DNA from: Parerythrobacter_A sp963838735
Lineage (GTDB): Bacteria; Pseudomonadota; Alphaproteobacteria; Sphingomonadales; Sphingomonadaceae
Reading direction: 5' to 3'
Length of the DNA: 61,950 nt
NCBI GenBank assembly: GCA_963838735.1
Contig: CAWISG010000005.1
Coordinates: 1-61,950, forward strand
Shown here: positions 55,867 to 61,950 of the stretch, one piece after another
Numbering within the stretch: position 1 is the stretch's first letter
Layout of the letters: the number at the start of each line of letters is the position of its first letter
The notes under the pieces: model-generated
The model's input: the letters and a program-made list of their open reading frames with translations, nothing else
Told to the model about the DNA's origin: nothing
The model's database searches: none
Program-made: the position numbers and the translations under genes

Positions 55867-56801
55867 GCCGGACTGCTTGCGGCTGGCCCGGACGGCCGGT
55901 GCAGCGCCTGCACCGCATCGCCCGCCAATGCCGCCCGCGCCTTTGCCGCCGCCATCAGCACCGGGTGCGGCGTGGCGGCATAGTCGCGCGGGGCCATGCC
56001 GATGAAGCGGTGGAAATCGCGCACGAACTGGGCCTGGTCGAAATACTGGTCGTCCAGCGTGTTCAGCCATTTCAGTTCGGGGTCGAGCATGAAACGGGCA
56101 AGGCTGCGCAGGAAACGCTGGCGGCGCAGCAGCAGTTTGGGCGTAAACCCGAACGCGCGGCGCGACAGGCGCTCCATCGTGCGCAGCTTCAGTCCCGCGA
56201 CCTGGGCCAAATCGGCGACGCTGGCCACCTTTCCGTCAACCAGCGTCTCATGCACGGTGGAAACGGTTGCGGCATCGTTTGGCGGCACGCTGCGTCCGTC
56301 GGCCAGTCGGGTAAGCAGATAGGCATCGATGCGCACCGCTTCGTCATTCAGAAGCGCAGTGTCGGGCACAGTTTGGCCATCGAACAGCATCTCCAGCAAT
56401 GGCGCGAAAGCGGCACAGGCGGGATCGTGCTCCACATCCACGATGCGGTCGGCATGGTCCGCCGCCGCGCCGCCCATGAATGTCAGCCAGCCGAGCGGCA
56501 GCAGGCCGATGCCCCATGACCGCCCGGGACCGGCGGTAAAGGTGGTCGCATAGCTGGTCGGCCCGGTGGCGACCGCGCGCGGCAACGGTTCCACCGGGGC
56601 GGGGCCGATACCGGCGGAAAGGTGCGCGACCGGCGACAGGCGGACATTGCCCCATTCGGGATGCAGCTGATCGGTCAGCGTCTCGCCATCCGGCAGGGCC
56701 ACCTGCATGTGATAGAACGTGCTGACATAGGGCGCGAGCCGCGCGCTCGGCAGCGCGAAATGAAGCCGCACCGTGTCTTCTGCCATGCATGTCGATGTCA
56801 T
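55863..56801 (-). CDS. AraC family transcriptional regulator
   Basis: This 312-residue regulator has an N-terminal sensing domain (about 1-180) and a C-terminal AraC DNA-binding domain with two helix-turn-helices: VADLAQVAGLKLRTMERLSRRAFG, in parts, and FVRDFHRFIGMAPRDYA. Conserved F-x-P near its end (GFTPKLLLRR) supports the family. The effector is unknown. The ATG at 56801 is chosen because the upstream frame is arginine/glycine-rich shadow. It is divergent from the CsgG-like gene at 56915, with 113 bases between, so it could regulate that cluster. Confidence 0.88.
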   Translation of the reverse strand: MTSTCMAEDTVRLHFALPSARLAPYVSTFYHMQVALPDGETLTDQLHPEWGNVRLSPVAHLSAGIGPAPVEPLPRAVATGPTSYATTFTAGPGRSWGIGLLPLGWLTFMGGAAADHADRIVDVEHDPACAAFAPLLEMLFDGQTVPDTALLNDEAVRIDAYLLTRLADGRSVPPNDAATVSTVHETLVDGKVASVADLAQVAGLKLRTMERLSRRAFGFTPKLLLRRQRFLRSLARFMLDPELKWLNTLDDQYFDQAQFVRDFHRFIGMAPRDYAATPHPVLMAAAKARAALAGDAVQALHRPSGPAASSPA

Positions 56802-56914
56802 AGCCTGCGTCCCCCTTCGCCCCGCACCCCTCCCGTGCGTGTCGCGTCCATACAAGAAAGCACGTGGACAGTCGACTAACTAACAAGGATTGTAATCAAT
56901 TTGGGGGATGCGAC

Positions 56915-57850
56915 ATGAAGACGAATGCACCGGAAACTACAAAAGCCGCTCGTACTGCCCGAACCACACTGCGCCGGACCGTCGCAGGCTGCGCCGCCGT
57001 GGCCGTTGCCGCCGCGATGCCCGCGCCCGCCTTTGCCAAGGATGCGCCGGAGCTGGTGACGTGCGAGCAGAGCCTTGGCACCATCGCGCTGGTTGATGGC
57101 GACGGGGCAGGCTGGACCCAGTTCAAGCTGGGCAGTCCGCGTAACCTCGTCAATTCGCTGGCGGTGCAATCCGGCTGCTTCACGCCGCACACGCCCGACG
57201 CCAGCGGCGCGCCTGCACGCTATCTCGTCACCGCCATTGCCGGGACGCAGGAAGAGGTGGACCAGGGCATGGAGCTGGCCAAGAGTGCGGTGACCGAAGG
57301 CATGTTGCGTACCGGCGCCCTGGGCGCGGTGGCCAACAAGGTGCCGTTCGCGGGCGCGCTGCTCGGCGCATTCGGGGGGTTCGGCGGCAAGAAGAAGACC
57401 GTCTCGGCGGGCTTGCGCGTGGTCAGCCCCGCATCGGGCCAGACGCTGGCCGCCGGGTCGGGTTCTGTAAAAAAGAGCACACTCAACTTCCGTGGCAGCC
57501 AGTATGCCTGGGCCGCGGAAGCCGCCTCAACCAGCGGTTATGACGGCAGCAAGAACGGCGCGATGATGACCGAAGCATTCATCCTCGCCTTCAACGAGGT
57601 GGTCGCCCAGCGCGCCGCCCTTGAAACCGCACCCGCCGCCGGTGCCACCGCCGTTGCCCCGGTTTCTGCTGCTGCGGTTGTAGCCGTCGATACCTCGCTG
57701 CGCGCCAGCGCCGATGCCGGGGCCGCCGTGGTGCGCGACGTGCGCGCCGGAACCGAACTGACCCCCACCGGCCAGCGCGACGGCCTGTTCATCGAAGTGG
57801 CCGACAATTACGGGACCACGGGTTGGGTGTCGGTGGAGGATATGGAGTAG
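56915..57850 (+). CDS. Exported protein with CsgG-like domain and C-terminal SH3-like domain
   Basis: This 311-residue protein has a signal peptide ending PAFAKDA (about residues 1-42). A middle region follows with SLGTIALVDGDG, NLVNSLAVQSGCF, YLVTAIAG, and VSAGLRVVSPASGQTLAAGSG plus TEAFILAFNEVVAQ. This order resembles CsgG/HfaB, the curli or holdfast export proteins, though no N-terminal lipobox is seen. The C-terminal 55 residues (VDTSLRASADAGAAVVRDVR, then GTTGWVSVEDME) look like a bacterial SH3 domain, which often binds peptidoglycan. GGGGGA precedes the ATG. It heads a cluster of three exported proteins. Function is unknown. Confidence 0.7.
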   Translation: MKTNAPETTKAARTARTTLRRTVAGCAAVAVAAAMPAPAFAKDAPELVTCEQSLGTIALVDGDGAGWTQFKLGSPRNLVNSLAVQSGCFTPHTPDASGAPARYLVTAIAGTQEEVDQGMELAKSAVTEGMLRTGALGAVANKVPFAGALLGAFGGFGGKKKTVSAGLRVVSPASGQTLAAGSGSVKKSTLNFRGSQYAWAAEAASTSGYDGSKNGAMMTEAFILAFNEVVAQRAALETAPAAGATAVAPVSAAAVVAVDTSLRASADAGAAVVRDVRAGTELTPTGQRDGLFIEVADNYGTTGWVSVEDME

Positions 57851-57956
57851 CCCGCACGCCGGTGTAGCGCCGTGTCACTGATATTTGTGACAAATCCTTG
57901 ATAATGCTGGGGGCGTGGCCTAACGCATCATCTATAATATTGGGGGGGAGATTGCT

Positions 57957-59378
57957 GTGGTGCGCGATATTGCAAACCGGTTGAAACTGGTGCTGGCAGC
58001 GCTGGCTGTCGCGCTGGCGTCGCCTGTAATGGCGCAGACGGTTATCGAGGAACTTGCCGAAGTGCGCTTCGGCAATCACGGCGGCACCGGAAATGTCCGT
58101 CAGGTCCTGGCCGGTCCGGACGACCGGACGATCGTGGTCGGCACAGCCTACCTCGACGATCCGAAACGGGCGGGCCAGATACTTACCACGCTGACCTACG
58201 CAGAAATCTCGCAGAACGGGACGCTGCTGGCCAACAAGCGCTTCGGCCTTACCCCGGCGATGTCCGTGCGTGCGGCAGCATATGGAAATGGCGTCACGTA
58301 TATCTACGGCTTCAACGCGCCCAGCCTGTTCAGCGACAACCCGGACACGTGGGTCGCCGCCATTGCACAAGGCGGCAAGATGCTGTGGCGCGAGCCGGTG
58401 GACGAGAGCAAGCTCGGCGATATCGAGCTGTTCGTGGAAGCATCGGGCCGTCTGGTGATGGCGGGCAATGTGACGCGGACCGAGGAAGTCGGCATCGTGC
58501 CGTGGTCCGCCGACGGCATCATGGGAACCCCGCAGATTTTTGGCACCGTGGCAAAGGACGGCTGGAGCTATCCCCAATGGCTGGTCCGTGATGGCGGGAC
58601 CGTGGGCACCGAACTTCTCTATTCACGCTTCAGCGAAGAGGAAGTGCGGCTGGACCGGTTCACCGCAGATGCAGCCGCAAACTGGACGGCTAGCGTGCTT
58701 TGGGCGGACCAGCGACAGCCCAGCAAGGCGCGCCCGACCGGTATGGCATTAAAGGCTCTCGATAATGGCGGTTTGGTGCTGATCGGTCGGCGAGGGTCGC
58801 TAAACATCGACAAGGCTACCAAACGTTATCAGTCCAAGGATCTTTTTTATTGGGTGATAGAGGGGGAAACGGAGGGGACGCCGAGCTTGCGGCATCTCGG
58901 ACGTCGTATCGACGCCTCACTGGTCGATATCAGCAGCAAACCCGACGGCTCTTACCTGTTGCATAGCAACACAACCGACCTCGAAACGCTTCCCGACAAT
59001 CCACCTTCCGGACTTGTCGGACATCGTGAGACCTTAACAATCGCGGACAGCAAGGCGATGAGCATATATCGTTCGACCTACGCGCAGCGAATCCAGACCG
59101 TCGATACCAGCGATATCACCGCGCCCATTATGTTCGGACAGCTCGTGGACACCGAAATGGGCAAAAATTCCGGTTTCGCTTACGTACTTACCAATTACGT
59201 CATGTATGGAACCGGTAAGACCTACGCCCAAAAATTTCTGGGCGCGTTCGAAGACATAAAGCACAGCCGCCGCGCCGCCAACGGCGACCTTTTGCTGGTG
59301 TCAGAGGCGGGCAACAACTCGACCCTGTACGGGCCGGTTTTCCGCACCTTGCGGATTACCCCGGGAGTGAAGAATTGA
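57957..59378 (+). CDS. Exported protein of unknown function, possible beta-propeller
   Basis: This 473-residue protein has a signal peptide (about residues 1-26, ending VMAQT) and a mature region with repeated strand-turn segments of the type GDGG/GNGxxY and GRLVMAGN, GGLVLIGRR and GDLLLVSEAG, about 50 residues apart. This is compatible with a beta-propeller, inferred by repeat spacing only. There are few or no cysteines. The start is GTG with GGGGGGAG six bases upstream; a second GTG follows at once. The next gene overlaps its stop, so the two are coupled. Confidence 0.65.
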   Translation: MVRDIANRLKLVLAALAVALASPVMAQTVIEELAEVRFGNHGGTGNVRQVLAGPDDRTIVVGTAYLDDPKRAGQILTTLTYAEISQNGTLLANKRFGLTPAMSVRAAAYGNGVTYIYGFNAPSLFSDNPDTWVAAIAQGGKMLWREPVDESKLGDIELFVEASGRLVMAGNVTRTEEVGIVPWSADGIMGTPQIFGTVAKDGWSYPQWLVRDGGTVGTELLYSRFSEEEVRLDRFTADAAANWTASVLWADQRQPSKARPTGMALKALDNGGLVLIGRRGSLNIDKATKRYQSKDLFYWVIEGETEGTPSLRHLGRRIDASLVDISSKPDGSYLLHSNTTDLETLPDNPPSGLVGHRETLTIADSKAMSIYRSTYAQRIQTVDTSDITAPIMFGQLVDTEMGKNSGFAYVLTNYVMYGTGKTYAQKFLGAFEDIKHSRRAANGDLLLVSEAGNNSTLYGPVFRTLRITPGVKN

Positions 59379-59380
59379 TC

Positions 59381-60409
59381 ATGCGCGCCATGTCGCTGCT
59401 GGCTTTTGCCATCGGCCTTACCCTGCCAACTGCTGCTTTTGCGCAGGCCGATGATGGATTTGCCTATAACTGGAACGATCCGGAGAATGCGGGTGACACG
59501 GCGCAGGCCGATGACGGGTTCGCTTATGACTGGAACGACCCCGAAGATATGGATGCGAACGCACAAGCCGAACGCGACAAGTATATCGAAGATTTTGGCG
59601 GTATCGTCCGACGGGAAAATGAGCGACGGGCCGAGGAAAAGCGTGCTGCCGAGGAGCAGAACCGTGCGGTGGCGGAATACAATGCGGCGCAGCGGCGGCT
59701 GGCGCAGGCGCGGCGCAAGCGGTCCGAGGATCTGTTCAAGGGGCCGGATATCGGCGCGGCGATGCTGCGCGGGTTCGGTCGCGGGTTGGCGCAGGGTCTG
59801 GGCCGCGTGCAGGCGGAACAGCAGGCCCGCAATCGCGCGCGCCAGAACGCTGAATACGAGAGATTGAAAAGCCAGGTCGCCGCCGCGAAATACCGGGCGG
59901 ACAACGCCGCCGCGACGGCGTCTGCCACCCGCGCGCGCAACACCCGAAGGACGGCGGAACGCGCGGAGCAGCAACGCCGGTCGGATCGCCGCGCCGAATT
60001 GCGCCGCGCCGCCACCGCGCGTTCCAGCTCGACCGGAGCCAGTTCGACCCAAGCCAGCTCGGCACGGGCAACTTCCCCGCGCTCGACATCAGCACGCTCG
60101 ACTCCCGCCGGGGCGGGCTCGGGCAATTCCGGTTCACGCATGACGATAACGTCGCGCGACGATGGCTCCGCCGAACGCGAGCGGCTTGCCGCCGAGGCCG
60201 CTAGCGACGCCGAGCGCGAACAGGAGCGCCGCGACCGCGAATGGGAACGCGCGCAGGCCGAGCGCAAACGCGAACAGGAACGCCTCGCCGCCGACCGCGC
60301 GCGCGAAGCCGAAGAGCGCGGCAAGGCCTATTGCACCAAACTGGGCAAAACCTACCGCCCGTTCCGGTTGGGTGACGCTGTTGTAATCGATGGCATCAAT
60401 TGCGAATGA
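59381..60409 (+). CDS. Exported Arg/Glu/Ala-rich coiled-coil protein with tandem N-terminal repeat
   Basis: This 342-residue protein has a signal peptide (ending AAFAQ), then two near-identical units ADDGFAYNWNDPE and ADDGFAYDWNDPE 20 residues apart. A long charged helix follows (about 70-215 and 265-325, with heptads of R, E and A), interrupted by a Ser/Ala/Thr-rich linker (about 220-260). Only two cysteines sit near the end (AYCTKL and INCE). It resembles structural coiled-coil envelope proteins, with no known family. A TTG start at 59375 overlapping the previous stop is an alternative. It is cotranscribed with the preceding gene. Confidence 0.68.
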   Translation: MRAMSLLAFAIGLTLPTAAFAQADDGFAYNWNDPENAGDTAQADDGFAYDWNDPEDMDANAQAERDKYIEDFGGIVRRENERRAEEKRAAEEQNRAVAEYNAAQRRLAQARRKRSEDLFKGPDIGAAMLRGFGRGLAQGLGRVQAEQQARNRARQNAEYERLKSQVAAAKYRADNAAATASATRARNTRRTAERAEQQRRSDRRAELRRAATARSSSTGASSTQASSARATSPRSTSARSTPAGAGSGNSGSRMTITSRDDGSAERERLAAEAASDAEREQERRDREWERAQAERKREQERLAADRAREAEERGKAYCTKLGKTYRPFRLGDAVVIDGINCE

Positions 60410-60559
60410 AACAGCGCTGACCCCAAAAAGCCTGTCCTACAGCCCCGCGCCCGTGCCATGTCGGGGCAATGCGCACCCTCTTACCCAAACCTGCATCAAC
60501 TAAGCATGCGCCTCACGTAACGTTTTGCAGAACAACAAGAACTTCGTCCAAAAGCCACA

Positions 60560-60591
60560 CCGGGAGCGGTTTCCTTGCAACCGCCGCCCGG
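60560..60591 (-). terminator. Possible terminator after pstS
   Basis: CCGGGAGCGGTT (60560-60571) pairs with AACCGCCGCCCGG (60579-60591) with one bulge and a seven-base loop. On the minus strand a TTTT follows within about ten bases. It lies about 20 bases after the pstS stop. Confidence 0.45.
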
Positions 60592-60612
60592 CATGTATGT
60601 CATGAACGAAAC

Positions 60613-61662
60613 CTAGTTCAGCATGTCTGCCGTCATCGGCGTCAGGCCGGTGATCGCCGCATCGTTCGCCGCCATCGTTTCGGCTTGCGAGGGGACCATG
60701 CCGATCTTCGACAGCGCGCCGCCCTGCACCCAGTCGGTGCGCCACTGTTCCACGAATTGTTTCAGCCCCGGGATGGCGTTCACATGGGCTTTCTTGATGT
60801 AGATGTAGAGCGGGCGCGCGCCTTCATAGGCGAAGCTGGTGATGTTTTCGTAAGTCGGGGCGACGCCGTCCAGCGGCAGGCCCTGCACGACACCGGAATT
60901 TTCCTCGAGGTAGGAATAGCCGAAAACGCCCAACGCCTTGTCGTTGTTGGAGATTTTCTGGACAATCAGATTGTCCTGCTCGCCCTGGTCGACATAGCCG
61001 CCATCAGTGCGCAAATCGGTGCAGGTGGCTTCCCACGCCGCCTCGTCGCTTTCCTTCAGCGCGACCATGCGCGGATCCTCATCGCACCCCTTATGCAGTA
61101 TGAGTTCCTTCAACGCATCGCGCGTGCCGGAGGTGGAGGGCGGACCATACACGAGGATGGGCACATCGGGCAGCGAGGCATCGACATCGGACCAGGTTTC
61201 GGCGGTTTGCGCCTCGCCATAGGGATTGGCGGCGATGGCGCGATAGACGATTTCGGGCGTCAGGTTCATCATAATGCCGCCCTTTTTCGATGCAAAGGCG
61301 ATGCCGTCGAGGCCCACCTGCACTTCCACCACCTCGTTCACCCCGTTCGCCATGCAGGTTTCCAGTTCGGACGGTTTCATGCGGCGGCTGGCATTGGCGA
61401 TATCGGGATGGCTTGGCCCCACGCCCTTGCAAAACAGATTGATGCCGTTGCCGGTGCCGGTGGACTCGATGACCGGGCTGTCGAAATCGGGATTGGACAG
61501 CGCAAAGTTTTCGGCCACTTTCTTGGCGAAGGGGAAGACGGTGGAGGAGCCGACGACCTTGATCGATTCGCGCGAACCTCCGCCAGCGTCGCACCCGGTC
61601 AGCGCCAGGGCGGAGGCCGCACCGAACAGCAACGGAACGGCGAGCTTGCGAAACACGGTCAT
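60613..61662 (-). CDS. pstS: Phosphate ABC transporter substrate-binding protein
   Basis: This 349-residue lipoprotein has a signal ending LTGC (Cys24), then the PstS core: VVGSSTVFPFAKKVAENFA (phosphate-site SST), STGTGNGI (second loop), NASRRMKPSE, and VYGPPSTSGTRDALKEL with the third loop. It binds phosphate in the periplasm for PstCAB. No permease or ATPase genes follow. A PHO box lies 54-71 bases upstream, so expression is likely PhoB-induced under phosphate limitation. The next gene (ald) is divergent. Confidence 0.95.
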   Translation of the reverse strand: MTVFRKLAVPLLFGAASALALTGCDAGGGSRESIKVVGSSTVFPFAKKVAENFALSNPDFDSPVIESTGTGNGINLFCKGVGPSHPDIANASRRMKPSELETCMANGVNEVVEVQVGLDGIAFASKKGGIMMNLTPEIVYRAIAANPYGEAQTAETWSDVDASLPDVPILVYGPPSTSGTRDALKELILHKGCDEDPRMVALKESDEAAWEATCTDLRTDGGYVDQGEQDNLIVQKISNNDKALGVFGYSYLEENSGVVQGLPLDGVAPTYENITSFAYEGARPLYIYIKKAHVNAIPGLKQFVEQWRTDWVQGGALSKIGMVPSQAETMAANDAAITGLTPMTADMLN

Positions 61663-61715
61663 GGCCTGAACTTCCCTGAACTTTCAAACGGAGACGTTTC
61701 GATTAGGTAGCGGCA

Positions 61716-61733
61716 ATGACAGTCATGTGACAG
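61716..61733 (-). promoter_or_regulatory. PHO box upstream of pstS
   Basis: On the minus strand CTGTCACATGACTGTCAT is two direct 7-mers (CTGTCAC and CTGTCAT) separated by four bases, the classical PhoB half-site arrangement. It lies 54-71 bases before the pstS start, in the right place for a -35 substitute. Confidence 0.85.
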
Positions 61734-61790
61734 TGGCTTGTCGCCTCGCCCCGCGCCACCTAACGCGAAAGCTGCATCAGGAGACATACC

Positions 61791-61950
61791 ATGCGTATCG
61801 GTTGCCCGGCGGAAATCAAGAATCACGAATACCGCGTCGGCCTGACGCCGGAAAGCGCGCGCGAGCTGGGCATGAACGGCGCCGAAGTGTGGATCGAGAG
61901 CGGCGCGGGCCTCGGCATCGGGGCGACCGACGCTGAATATCGCGATGCGG
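61791..61950 (+). CDS. ald: Alanine dehydrogenase (partial, 5' end)
   Basis: The first 53 codons read MRIGCPAEIKNHEYRVGLTP, then a glycine-rich GAGLGIGATDAEY. This is the N terminus of alanine dehydrogenase (PNT N-terminal domain), which interconverts alanine and pyruvate with NAD. The related transhydrogenase alpha subunit is less likely, because the NHEYRV block is typical of Ald. CAGGAGA lies about eight bases upstream of the ATG. The gene runs off the window end. Confidence 0.88.
   Translation, partial: MRIGCPAEIKNHEYRVGLTPESARELGMNGAEVWIESGAGLGIGATDAEYRDA

Noticed and set aside
53281..56070. A 929-codon minus-strand frame opposite ftsK
   Set aside because: It is a shadow of the coding bias of ftsK; FtsK motifs on the plus strand are decisive.

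Overview
The window is a typical chromosomal stretch of a GC-rich alphaproteobacterium. It is most likely a member of Sphingomonadales, probably Erythrobacteraceae. This is inferred from the GC-rich codon use, a CHCC zinc-finger complex I accessory protein, an HWE histidine kinase, a TonB receptor with a sphingomonad-type secretion signal, a fused OpuC-type permease/binding protein, and leucine catabolism genes (ivd, mccB). No phage, plasmid, insertion sequence or CRISPR array is visible.

Layout. 1-32: 5' end of a tRNA-Gly on the minus strand. 0.2-1.8 kb: CnoX-type thioredoxin/TPR protein coupled to a LON-domain protein. 1.8-5.3 kb: minus-strand run argB-yggT-folD-lipoprotein-marC, with marC frameshifted. 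5.4-8.8 kb: small membrane, lipoprotein and hypothetical genes, one of them frameshifted. 8.8-10.06 kb: an AT-rich, foreign-looking AAA ATPase gene broken by four stop codons and a frameshift. 10.07-14.4 kb: nrdB and nrdA with NrdR-box candidates. 14.4-18.1 kb: hydrolase, nadB and an ABC ATPase. 18.2-21.1 kb: zinc-finger protein, TldD-family protease, a secreted protein and a DUF924 protein. 21.1-25.3 kb: nitronate monooxygenase, nth, a second HhH-GPD glycosylase, a small protein and guaA. 25.6-28.1 kb: a TPR lipoprotein and a PEP-CTERM-like exported protein with a strong hairpin between them. 28.4-34.4 kb: gyrB, an AI-2E-family permease, a serine hydrolase and a flavoprotein. 34.4-38.3 kb: leucine-degradation operon carrying an unrecognised inserted gene. 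38.4-42.2 kb: HWE kinase followed at once by an osmoprotectant ABC transporter. 42.2-48.9 kb: MidA-like methyltransferase, lgt, an acyl-CoA ligase and glnD. 49-51.8 kb: TonB-dependent receptor, then a long inverted repeat. 52.1-56.8 kb: YggS, a ThiE-like protein, ftsK and an AraC regulator. 56.9-60.4 kb: three consecutive exported proteins of unknown function (CsgG-like plus SH3, possible propeller, coiled coil). 60.6-61.95 kb: pstS with a PHO box, and the start of ald.

Genes are tightly packed with many ATGA/GTGA overlaps, so most minus-strand runs are probably translationally coupled operons. Four genes carry single-base frameshifts, all next to short homopolymers: marC, the 7.5-8.1 kb gene, nth and the AAA ATPase. 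This pattern suggests sequencing miscalls or slippage. The four stop codons in the AAA ATPase are not explained that way, so that gene looks genuinely dead or decaying.

The most unusual parts are the broken AT-rich ATPase, the three-gene exported cluster near 57-60 kb, the PEP-CTERM/TPR pair, the long inverted repeat near 51.9 kb, and the unknown gene embedded between ivd and mccB. No complete new system can be claimed from the sequence alone.
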